From: Lumbricus rubellus | Lineage: Eukaryota > Annelida > Clitellata > Crassiclitellata > Lumbricidae | Length of the DNA stretch: 64,000 nt | Assembly (NCBI GenBank): GCA_945859605.1 | Contig: OX243827.1 | Span: forward strand, 9,620,713 to 9,684,712 | Direction of reading: 5' to 3' | Shown: piece by piece, positions 12,467 through 24,500 of the stretch | Layout of the letters: every line of letters starts with the position of its first letter | Numbering within the stretch: position 1 is the first letter of the stretch | Notes under the pieces: model-generated | What the model was told of the DNA's origin: nothing | Databases searched by the model: none | What the model saw: the letters and a program-made list of their open reading frames with translations, nothing else | Program-made: the position numbers and the translations under genes

Positions 12467-12662
12467 TGACGTCATCGGTTTTCGATTGACGTCATTATAT
12501 TTACGTCATCTTCCTCGATTGAAATCATTACATTCGTTACGTCATCATCTTTAGATATAATGAGTCAATGACGTCATAATGGTTTAGGTCATCTTTTTGG
12601 AATGACGTCATAATATTTTGCTTCGTTTTCTTTCGAATAACGTCACTACAGTTTTCACGTCA
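12467..12662. promoter_or_regulatory. Cluster of CRE-like sites (TGACGTCA)
   Basis: Four perfect palindromic TGACGTCA sites (12467, 12487, 12569, 12603) occur with four further ACGTCA half sites (12503, 12539, 12640, 12657). One AP-1-like TGAGTCA lies at 12561. TGACGTCA is the consensus for CREB/ATF bZIP factors. The cluster lies about 4.3 kb upstream of the start codon of the single-span membrane protein gene. The phrase TTTCGATTGACGTCA partly recurs, so an old tandem duplication could also explain it. A regulatory role is inferred. Confidence 0.5.
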
Positions 12663-13149
12663 TCTTCTTTCGATAGACGCTATTTTAAATTCACAACGTA
12701 ATAATATACCCCATTGAATGTGCAAACATTCCGATAGATTAGATGTCCCAACCTACTGATTAAATGCAAGACTGCAGAAAGGGAATAAGCAATCGGCTTA
12801 AACGAAATCAGCCACTCGACGTCATTGTTCAAGCGTGCTGCTCTTAAGTGATATATAGTCCACTCAAGAGAGTTCCGCTTTCCCTTAGCGCCATCTACTG
12901 CACAAATAATTTTATATGCGTGAATAAATCACATACAGGTCTTGACTTTTGACTCGAGAATTGCGTGTGATGAATTTTTCATTATATCTAATCTTTCAAT
13001 TATTTGTGAGGTTTCTCAGTTGACTGGTTTGTGAGCTGGCATAGTAACGCGAAGGGAATGGGTTCGAACTTCAAAGCTTCTGCACTGAGATGGTTAGTGA
13101 TGCAGCGGCATCGATAGGTGCTTGATAGTTGTGTAATGACGCTTAATAT

Positions 13150-13425
<276 letters not shown>

Positions 13426-13429
13426 ATCT

Positions 13430-14189
13430 ATTAGCCAATCAAGCTTTATTTCATAAATCTCTCAAGTCTTTTTGAGTAACCTTTTTGAAGGAACTCTAGG
13501 CCTATATAAGTTCATATGAACGAATGAATGAACGAACGAACGAACTAATGAATGAATGAATAAATGAATAGACTTATCGCCAATACGGACTTTGAAATAT
13601 TAAAAACATAATATTAGTGACGATAAAACCGCAATGAGACGAAAATTAATCATTTATTATTCATCGAAATGACAGTATACGCATAGCGCAGTAGTCATGC
13701 ATGTATTTCTATGACTATCTGCATCTATATGGACCGAGGTCCAATGGTCCATCCGGGATTTATGGTAAAGACACAGCGACCATTATGTTGTTGTTTTCGG
13801 CTGATCATCCGTTTATTATGGCAATTAATTATCTTGTTATGACCTGACAAGTCTATTGTTCCCGCGGGTTCGTTTAATCTGTACTGAAGTCGGGAGCGAA
13901 TTGTGTCGTTAAACGTGTACCTGAAGATTCGATGGAATTATGGTCGACTGCCGAGAACGAGTATATGAAGACGTTAGCAATTCATGCCACTGCGGCAAAG
14001 GCTTTATTAAGAACCTTATACTGCTGATGCTTTTGTTATTGGGAAGGCCAAACGTTGGGGTCAGTAGGTTATTGATTTTGAGTGACTTTCGAGAAGAAAT
14101 GCGTTGCTATTGATGAAGACCTTAATCCCCTCATGCATTTCATTCCAAGCAGCTGGGGAGGGGTTTTTAATCTATGTCACGTAGGAGAA
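13430..14189. other. No gene recognised
   Basis: Contains a short (GAAC/GAAT)n run at about 13518-13568 and otherwise unrecognised sequence. Confidence 0.4.
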
Positions 14190-14425
14190 GAACGAGAGAG
14201 AATAGGAGAAGAAATAGAGAAAATAGGAGAAGAAACAGGGCAATAGGAGAAGAAACAGGGCAATAGGAGAAGAAACAGAGAAATAGAAGAAGAAACAGAG
14301 AAATTAGAAAAGTAACAGAGAAAATAGGAGAAGAAATAGAGAAATTGGAGAAGAATTAAAGAAACAGAGGAAGTAACAGAGAAATTGGAGAAGAAACAGA
14401 GAAATTGATATGAAGAAGAAACAGG
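14190..14425. repeat. Minisatellite, about 18-20 bp units
   Basis: Repeats of GAAGAAACAGAGAAATAG type with small length changes over about 235 bp. Confidence 0.85.
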
Positions 14426-14660
14426 GAAACAGGCAGACGGATAGACAGACAGACAAACAAACAGACAGACAGACATGCAACCACGTACAGACTAGGCAAA
14501 ACAACAGATAAACATGCAGACAGAACGGGAGAGGACAGCATGCAGTCACAGGATGATTGAATGTCCGCCTGACTAATAACCTAACGTCAACGAGAGACAG
14601 ATGAAAAGCAGGCAGGCAGAGAGAGATAGAGATCGGGAGGATGATACATGTAGACAGACA
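14426..14660. repeat. (CAGA)n, degenerate, interrupted by TACATGTA
   Basis: CAGACAGACA-type sequence. At about 14645 GATACATGTAGACAGAC looks like GATAGACAGAC with CATGTA inserted after TA. Confidence 0.75.
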
Positions 14661-14824
14661 GTGAATGGTGACCTGACAGTCGATTGTGACAGACGGAAGA
14701 TGAATGACTAGAGCTCATCGTCTTCTTCTTCGTCTTCCTCTTCGTATACAGAACTCGTCTTCATCGCTCCACACTAACATCAGACGCCAGAGCATCTCAT
14801 CCAGAGCTGAAAAGGACGGACGGA

Positions 14825-15290
14825 TGGACAGAAAGACAGACAGACATGCAGGCAGACAGACAGACAGACAGACGGATGGACGGATGGACGGGCGGACAGA
14901 GGCAGACAGACAGACGAACAGACAGACAGGCAGACAGACAGAAACGCGGACGAACGGTTGGCGGGCGGGCGGGCAGGCAGACAGACAGTCAGGCAAATAG
15001 ACCAGACAAACAGTCAGAGCCAGATACATGTAGGCAGGCAGACGAACAAAGAGACAAGACGGACAGGTAGACATACATACAGAAGGATAGGCAAAGAGAC
15101 AGGCGAGCAGACATACAGATATATTAATCGTCATCGCATCTCGTGTAGAGCTGAGAAGAGCAAACGGACAGACAGAGACAAACACAAACAGATACAGAGA
15201 GAGACACTGACAGACACAGACAGGCACACAGAGAGAGACAGACACAAAGAGATACAGAGAGACACAGTCAGACAGACAGACAGACAGTGA
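14825..15290. repeat. (CAGA)n/(CAGG)n tract
   Basis: About 460 bp of degenerate AGACAGACAGG sequence. AGATACATGTAGGCAGG at about 15022 again reads as a CATGTA insertion at TA. Confidence 0.9.
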
Positions 15291-15691
15291 TCGCTGCCAT
15301 ATCTCTTACAGAGTGGAGAGAGGGTAAGGAGAAGTAGGAGAAGAGGGTAGGGAGAGGGTGAGGGTCTTTAAAAAGAGTAGAGGAAGAAAGGGTGGCGGAA
15401 AAGTAGGTTAGAACGGTGGAGGGTAGAACGGGGCTGAGTAGAACGGGCGCTCAAATGGGACAACGACGACGACGACGACCAATCGATTTCATTTCCGGTT
15501 GTGTCAGCTGTTCTGCCAATGGCGCACGACGGCTGTTGTGTCAGACGCAATCCTCCCTCCGCTTAATTGACCGTACGGGCGCTATAAAAATACATCCGAT
15601 CCAAGATTTCCTCCGACTCAGATGCCATCCTAACTCACGATCTGCGCTCCATCGCTATCTCAATCTCTTCTTTCCGTTCTTGCCCTTCCAG

Positions 15692-15880
15692 CAATCCATC
15701 CATCCATCCATCCATCCATCCATCCATCCATCCATCCATCCATCCATCCATCCATCCATCCATCCATCCATCCATCCATCCATCCATCCATCCATCCATC
15801 CATCCATCCATCCATCCATCCATCCATCCATCCATCCATCCATCCATCCATCCATCCATCCATCCATCCATCCATCCATA
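15692..15880. repeat. (CATC)n microsatellite, nearly perfect
   Basis: About 47 uninterrupted CATC units, followed by a degenerate tail to about 16007. The open HPSI and DGWM frames are repeat translations. Confidence 0.97.
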
Positions 15881-16007
15881 CATCTGTCTGTCCGTCCAAA
15901 CATCCATTCATCCATCCTTCCTTCCATCCACCCATCCAGCCATTCATCTATCCGTCCATCCATACATCTGTCCGTCCATTCATTCATTCATTCATCCATC
16001 CATCCAT

Positions 16008-16375
16008 CAAGGGCGGATACAGAAACTTTGAACGAGGGGAGGTCAAAAAATTATAGGCCTTGGGTCCGGGGAATTTTTTTTCATTTGATGACCTTTTTTT
16101 AGTCATCCTCAACAATTTTCCGGAAAATCATACCATTTCATCCGCCAAAAAAGTTGATGACCTTTGTTGTCCTCAAGTTTTAACTTTTTGAAAAACATGC
16201 CTTTTTTCCAAATGGGGGGGCACAATGCATGGGCATTTTTTAATAGGGGGGCCAAAATTTAAAATATATACATTGTTCCACAGCATGTTCAATCCAAATG
16301 GGGAGGGGGGCCACGATACATGGGCATTCATAGATGGGGGGGCATAGCCGGATAAGCCCCCCTGGATCCGCCCCT
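16008..16375. mobile_element. hAT-type MITE, GGGGCGGATCCAG family
   Basis: The right end reads CTGGATCCGCCCCTG and the left end is its degenerate inverse (AGGGCGGATACAG). Internal phrases such as ATGGGCATTTTT and GGGGGGCCACGATACATGGG recur at 17395-17639 and 50295-50605. It sits inside the (CATC)n tract, so the target duplication cannot be read reliably. Confidence 0.75.
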
Positions 16376-16559
16376 GCCATCCATTCACTCATCCATCCAT
16401 CCAGCCAGCCATCCTTAGATCTGCCTTTAAAGACGCACTAGTCTTTCCATCTGACTCGGCGGAGCTCTCGTGAGTAAGCAATCAGACGCTAGCGAATGTC
16501 ATATTCATATAATATCAAGCCAACTCCTACAAGATAAATAACAGCGAAATAATAAGTTC

Positions 16560-16670
16560 TTTCGGCATGATGAGAATGATCGTGAATAAGCCGGTGCCCT
16601 GCGCTTAACCCTCAAACTGCGCCTTTAGAAAAGTGCAGTCTACAATTACGATTTTGAATATTACTTCTTC
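16560..16670. mobile_element. SINE-tail fragment, GAATAAGC(T/C)GGTGCCCT family
   Basis: Shares CGTGAATAAGCCGGTGCCCTG and ACAATTACGATT with fragments at 39135-39220 and 47830-47925. Confidence 0.6.
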
Positions 16671-16961
16671 ATTTAAACGAGTATACGTAAATTGCAATTA
16701 TTGTTATTAAAATTTCTATTGTTCTAGTTTAAAATTATAGTTCTTCTATTGTTGTTCTCATATGATTGTTGTTTGCAGAGCGCTGGTGTAGCAGGTACAC
16801 GTGAGATTCGAATGGAAGTCAATTGTTTCGTTGATTGGCAATGAGTTTCGGTTGAAGAGGGCAAGATGATATTGCAGACGGCAGCATTTGATCCTCAATA
16901 TTAGAAAACATCTTCAGAAGAACACAGGCGAAATTTCATCCGCAACAGAATTGAACAGACA

Positions 16962-17031
16962 ATGGACATGGAGTGGTGTCTCCTCTCTATTATAATCATC
17001 TACACAATGTTGATGACGGCAAGCTATTCAG
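16962..17031 (+). CDS. Exon 1 (signal peptide) of the STMC6-like gene
   Basis: Encodes [23 protein letters not shown] plus one base. The first ATG is chosen because a hydrophobic signal sequence follows at once; a second Met at codon 3 is possible. Donor CAG|GTCGGT, phase 1. Confidence 0.82.
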
Positions 17032-18547
17032 GTCGGTTGTGCAATACATGTATATATACTATTACTTTGATAGTGGTGGTGGTGGTGGTGGTTGTGGTGG
17101 TGGTGGTGGTGATGTTGGTGGTCGTGGTGGTCGTGGTGGTCTTGGTGGTGATGGTGGTGGTGGTGGCGGTGGTGGCGGCGGCGATGATGATGATTCGTTC
17201 ATTCATTCTATGCATTTATATAGAATTATAGAGCCTCTTCAAGAGACCTATACTTAGGAGCGCTCCCAAAGCCCAGCCACAGCAAAATAAAAAGGTTTCA
17301 GAGATTTATGAAACAAAATTTGATTGGTCAGATGTAACAGCACAGCTTTGATGGACGGTCCGTATACAACTAAGAAAGGTCGGCGTTGCATCATGGGCGG
17401 ATCCAGGGGAGGAACCAATCCGGCCATTGCCCCATTTAGAAATGCCCATGTATCGTGCCCCCCCCATTTGGTTTCAACAATCTTTCGAACAATGTATAAT
17501 GGTATATTTTTTGAGGACATTTGGACTGGATGACTAAAGAAAGGTCATTAGCTTTTTTGGCGAACACGAAAGAAAAAAATGTCCAGACCCAAGGCCAAAA
17601 ATCTTTGGCCCCCGTCCAAAGTTTCTGTTTCCGCCTCTGTCTGGCAGCTAAGCGAGCCCGTGGTCGTGAAACTGGAATTGCATATTCATCTATAGCAGAG
17701 CGAAATGCCTGACGCGCTTCAGCGTCGCGGAGACCATGGACGTCAGAGATCACGTAAGTAAGATGGAGCGCAACCAAGGATGCAGCAAAAGCTGCTAATT
17801 ATATTTTCAGGGTAGAGCGAACATATGGCGACCACTGACCTCCATCTTCGTCACCGTCATCATCATTTTCATCATCATTATCACCGTCATCGTCACCGTC
17901 ATCGTCATCGTCTTCACTACCTTCATAGTTGTCGAAGTCGTCATCATCATCATCATCATCATTATCATCATCGTCATTGTCATGGTCGTCATTGTCATGG
18001 TCGTCGTCATTGTCATCATCATCTTCATCGTCGTCATCATCATCATCATCACCATCATTATTGTCATCGTCATCGTCATCGTCATCGTTATCGCCTTTGT
18101 CATCGTCATCACCATCAGTTTCTAATCTAATGCCATGAAACTGGCGTTGGTGTAACGAATAGATTGTTGTCGTTGTTTCCGGTCATTTGTCAAGTTTAGC
18201 GTTATTACTTATTAGCCAAAGTGATGTTTATTATGTCATCGTTAATTTTGTCCTCTTTTCCATCATTATTTTATGTCTCTGTCTTTGGGCAGATCAAGAC
18301 TAGGCTGGAAAGAAAATATAAATGAAGACATGTTTTCCTATATAGATCTATATAAATATACAATGTTTATACATACATCATATATAGTACATACATAATA
18401 TTATATTCATTAATTCGTTATGTGCATCAATCTATATAGCCCCTTCAAACGAAGAATTTAGATAGCTGCTCATCATGGTTACTATACTCGGGAGCGTTTC
18501 CTGACCCAACCTCTGTTAAAGAGGACAGTTTTAATATATTGATGTAT

Positions 18548-18602
<55 letters not shown>

Positions 18603-19744
18603 TGTGTGTGTATGGGTGGGTCCAGATTAAATTAATCCCCTAAATTTAGTCGCGATTAGCCAATAATAGTTTAGATTAGTTTGGTCTATCCTTTACGTAA
18701 GCGTGAAAGGCTGCAGTATGTTTTGATATTTTCATGACCTATTACCTTCTGTGTTTAAGAATTTCTTCCTCCATACTACTGAGGTGCACTCATATCATAC
18801 CATTTGCCTCACGCCCGCACCAATATCCGACGCTTCTCTATTAAATACAGTGGGGCTCTAACATGGAATAAGATTCCCCTCTCCATCAGATTGTTGCCTA
18901 GTCTTCGTCTTTTTAAGTTTAAACTGCGTGCCCTGATTCTCGACACTAAATAATGATTTTTTCTGGTGCATTGTGATTATTATTGTTTTTCATTACAGAG
19001 TGATCAAATTGACAAACCTTTTAATAACTTCTCTAACTTTGAATAAATTATATTTAAATCCTTACTACCCATGCAGCATCCCGACCATCCAGTGACCTCT
19101 GTGCCTTTAACTTCGTCTAGAACTACTAGAGGCCCTACCTATGATCATCGAATGTGTATCTGTGCTATTAGTTAAGTTAGTTAAGGTGTTTGCTGTTTGC
19201 TTTCTTAAATTAGTTTTTTTTTCACTTATACTTTATGTTAGGACCACGGTACGGCAACCTATTGGCCATCACCATCTTGGTATAGTCGCCCAGGGGACTC
19301 ACCTAGCGGGGTTGTAAGACCCCTTCCGAGTCCCCTGTGCAACCAAATAGAAACCATTGGCATCGTTATTTAAGCAATGTTTTACTATACTTGTTAACCT
19401 TGTGTTTATGATGCTTTATTTGATTTGTTCTTGTGTTTTTGGTTGCCAAATAAATGATTTGATTTTGATTTGAGTACTGTAGTAGTCACCGAGTTATTTA
19501 TTAGGCCTACTGCTTTCATTGTACAAAAACGTCCATCAAACTCTTTATTGCAATGAACAAAATTAAATTTTTCGCCATCTTAGATTTTTCCATCAACACT
19601 AATTTTGACTAAGGCTCAACTGCAGAATTATTGATTATCGTTCACTTAAAATTTTTCATGATTATTGTCATAAAAATTAATTATGGTAAGCGTGTTGTTT
19701 ACTGCAGAAATTGCTGCTTGACATCGTGAAGTATTAAACATAAA

Positions 19745-19777
<33 letters not shown>

Positions 19778-20637
19778 CATTAAAATTAATCGAACAATTC
19801 ACAAATTTATCCTTTGAAAATTTCAACGATTAATTCAATTAAAATCTGCAGTCCATAATTATTATATACACAATATATCTATAGGCCTAGGTGTGTATGA
19901 AATATTGTAAATGTATATATGCCCTTTGTCAGTTATGGTCTGATGAGGTACATAATGATGGCGATCTATTGTTTTCTGTCAAAAGGCAATGATGCATAAT
20001 AGATGACCCATTCTTCCTCCACTGTCAATTAATAAAGATAGACTGGCGCAATATCGTCAACCCATGAAGCTCATTAGATGCCCCTACCACCTCCCCACCC
20101 CACTCCACCATCCCCCGACTTCCACTACCGCAGGCCGCCACCTTTGACGGCAGTTTTCCCGCCGTTGGACAGGAAGTCATTCATCTCGCGCCAGTGTAGA
20201 TAGCCGCCAATGAAATATTCATCGAACGCTTTGCAAACCGGACCTCCTACTTTGTCAGGCATTGTGACATTCAATGCTCGTTGCACTTTCACTCACTGTT
20301 CCTGTACAATTATCGCGGGGGTATAATATGTACTATCATAGAAGTTCATGTTGAAAGTACAAAGTTACGTGTAGTGGTGGCGATGACGATGATGATGATG
20401 ATGACGACGACGACGACGATGATGATAAAGATGATGAATAAGCTGCACAAAACGAGACAACGACTCTTAATATTTGTTATAACGTCAGTTAGGACAAAAT
20501 GGATTGTTTCGAATAACTCGCGTTTTTATATTTAAGAGAATAAGTTTCTGATTATCGGCTTATTGTTTTTTTTCAGACGCCACTTGTAATCTGGACCAAC
20601 AGTTCAGCTGCAGACGAGCGGGTAAGACACATCACTT

Positions 20638-20710
<73 letters not shown>

Positions 20711-21474
20711 CACACACACACCTACACACACACACACACCTGCGCGCGCGCGGAGCTCGCAGGCAAGTAGAAACGCACACACACTACTACTACATGTACT
20801 ACTATACTGCTGCTGCTGCTGCTGCTGCGAGTGCTACTATACTACTACTGCTCAATGCTGCTGTAATAATAATAACTATAATTACTAAAGTGCATGATAG
20901 CTATATAATGATAACGATAACGCTGAGGAGTGAGGATGAAGATGATTAATTTACAGGTATAAAGAAATCTGGCCATTGCACATTTTTGCAGACGTTTCTG
21001 TAATGCATCAAACGTGTATCCATGGATTAAAGAAATCCTTCTATTGAAAGCAACGACGTTTCCCCACCTTATATCTTGTCTACTCTCAGCTCGCCATACA
21101 TCATCGTTCTTCTGTCAGAAACAGTCCAATGGGACGTCCTGGACAAGACCAATGCTCCCAGCAATATCAGCAACGGCAGCTGTCTGTAGTCTAATACACA
21201 CATACGCACACAGACAAAAGCACACACACCTGCATGCATACATGTACATCCACACAACCCTCCCACACACACCTACAGTCACACACACCAGACACACACA
21301 CGCGCACCTACACACAGACACACACTCACGCACAGTACCTACACACAGACACACACTCACGCACACCTACGCACAGACACACCCACACCCACACACACGC
21401 ACCTACACACATGAACCTACAAACACACATACTCATACACATTCAACCACCTACACACACCTACACACACACAC

Positions 21475-21538
<64 letters not shown>

Positions 21539-24500
21539 CCCCCTCAGCAGCTTTTCTATTCTTCATAACAAGAACGATCTCTCGTTGCCGGTGTCATGAA
21601 AAGGATTATCCCCCCTGAAAGCTATCCGGGGGGGATGAATTAATCTATCCCCCCGGATGGAATTAACCGGTCTAGACTATCCGGGGGGATAAACCATTCT
21701 ATCCCATTTTTTGAAAAATGCGTATAATTAAAAAATTTACACTCTAATCAAAATTTAAAGTCACTCTAATTGTTTTAAGTGACCTAAGCAATGCTCAGAG
21801 AAAGGCAACTCGAAATTATTTAGTGTCTCCGAGTGTTTTTAAGCGTTTTAAATGTTTTAAGTGCTATAAAACCAAAGCAAAACAAATTATCTAGTAGGAA
21901 TAAACATACCTGTTAGTGTCATTGTTCAAAACAGAGCAGATGAAAATGAATTTGCAAAAATAAATGCACGCGGAAGTGTTATTTTTGACTTTTCCTCATT
22001 TTGGGGGATACTATTAATATGGGGGATACTCTATTTCGTGACACCGGCATACATAAAAGAATTAATCAACAAATCCTTCTTGCAATCTATGATTTTATAT
22101 GACTGCCCCGCAGGTGCATCATATTCCCTACGCAATGTTATGTAAAAGCAAACGTTTTCTATAAGCTTATGTACCGACCGTATGACCTCGACCCTGCTCA
22201 GTGCTCAGTGCTCATGCTAACTGAATAATTGACCTGGTGGGATCATTCAATATTGTATGGGCGTCACGCCTAAGGTCCCAGTGTATGGGCCTGCAGCATA
22301 CGAACTGTGTTATTCCGTTTTATAGGTTTATTAGATTGTCTGTTCCGAGTTTCTGTAATAGAATTCTCTCTATTCGACCTTCCATTAAGTAGTAACATCT
22401 TTAAATTATTACAGTGTGACGATAGGCCAATATAATTGTAGATTAACCTTAGGCGTAATAGAAGTGTAAGATCCAGGGCCTCCGACAGGGGGGGCCACCG
22501 GGGCCATTTGGCCCCAGGCCTCACTTGATAAAGGGCCTCGGAATTTCGAAATTACGAAGTTAGCCTATTTATTGAAACGAGGAATGACGGAATTAAGAAG
22601 TTATTCATTGAAATAAAGCGCTGTACAAATTCTAATTATTTCATGACGAATTTATCGAAACATAGCGCTATACAAATTTTAATTATTTCGTGACGAAATC
22701 GTTGACGCTAAATTGCAAACTGTAAAAATTCGTATATATCTAATATGAGTTAATTTAGTTGTAAAATTGAAAAGTTGTCAATGTCAACACTCACGAAGAC
22801 TTGGCAAGAGTCAACAGTCTAAACCAGTGGTTCCCAACCTTTTTTGACTGTAGAACCACTTTTTCTAAGTTGGAGGACACGAGGGCCACTTTTTCTTAGT
22901 TAAAAGAACATTAAGGCATTGGGGGCCCACAATGCTAAAATTTTATTTTAGAAAAGTATATAAAAATTGTCTTAATTGATCCAAACTTTTCAAAGTAGAA
23001 TGTTTGATGTTTATAGGTTTGAAAATAAAATAATTTGCATTAGAAAATAATTTTGTTCTATCCTGTCCAAATTGTCAATTTTTTAACATCTTTTTGTTAA
23101 TTCTGTGAGAGATGAGGGTAATTTTTTAGGCATGGCGGCGAGTGGCGGGTCATTTTTTTTAGGCCTCGCGGGCCACTTTTGGCCAGCGGGCCACGGGTTG
23201 GGAACCGCTGGTCTAAACTCTATTAGCCTATATAGCTCATTACTCGTAAGTCGTAAGTCAAACACTCAAACCTAAATAGTAAAATAATAATCTTTTAATA
23301 TGAATATATTGTTCTTATCGTCCGATTCGCTTTGCAATGTGTAGCCTACGTAGTACACTACACCAGCAATAGTCAATTTGACAAAATTTACCACATTGTC
23401 AATTTTATTTTTAAAAATAGCAAATGGATTGGCTATGCTAAGCATTAATTCTGATATCGCTAGAACTTTAAATTATCAAAGCATTATCGATCAATAATAT
23501 TCATGGCTTTGAAGATTCGAAGGATGATTTTAACCTTTCTGTTGAGTTTTCAAAAGATATTTGAAAAAAGGCCTCGAAAATTAGTTGTGGCCCTGGGCCT
23601 CCAAATCCTGTCGGAGGCCCTGGTAAGATCCAAGCAGAAGCTCGTATAGAGAAGATCCTAATAGAAGATCTTAATAGAAAATCGAATAGCAGATTCTATT
23701 CTAATATAAGACTGAATAGCAGCTTTCATTAGAAAAATCGAATAACAGATTCTAATATAAGACTGAATAGCAGATTTCAATAGAAAATCAAATAGCAGAT
23801 TTTAATATAAGACTGAATACAGTGAATAGCAGATTTCAATAGAAAATCGAATAGCAGATTCTAACGTAAGACTGAATAGCAGAATTTAGTAGAAGATTGA
23901 ATAGATGATATTAATAATAAATTAATAATAATAAGAATATCAGATTCTAATATAAGACTGAATAGCAGATTTCAATAGACACTCGAATAGCATATTCTAA
24001 TATAAGACTGAATAGCTAATTTCAATAGACAATCGAATAGCAAATTCCAATATAAGACTGAATAGCGGAATTTAGTAAAAGATTGAACAGCAGACTTTAA
24101 TCATACACAGCTGAAACTTGTCTCCTTACCTCACTTGTTGCCATTTCACAAGTATAGATGAAAACAAGTTCCTTATTTGTTTCATCTTACTGTCATCTTA
24201 TATAAATAGGACCTATTTTACAGATAAAAGCTGGTTTCTGGCTTGGTCCATCTTACAAGTATAGGCCTATATTATTGATGGAAGAGGTTCTCCTTGATTA
24301 AGTTATCTTGCTGTCATCTTACAATTATAATTAAGTATTGATGAAAAGAGGTTCCCCATAGATTGGGTTTTCTCACTGTCATCTTACAAGTATTGATGAA
24401 AAGTGGTCCCCCTTGATTAGTTCATCTTACTGTCATCTTACAAGTATTGATGAAAAGTGGTCCCCCCTTGATTAGTTCATCTTACTGTCATCTTACAAGT

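Noticed and set aside
12461..12670. CRE cluster as a pure tandem repeat
   Set aside because: Spacing of the sites is irregular (20, 16, 36, 30, 34 bp and so on), so I kept a regulatory reading as possible while noting the alternative.
13025..13090. tRNA-like GGTTCGAAC in TGGCATAGTAACGCG context
   Set aside because: The cloverleaf does not close and no terminator is present; at most a decayed SINE head.
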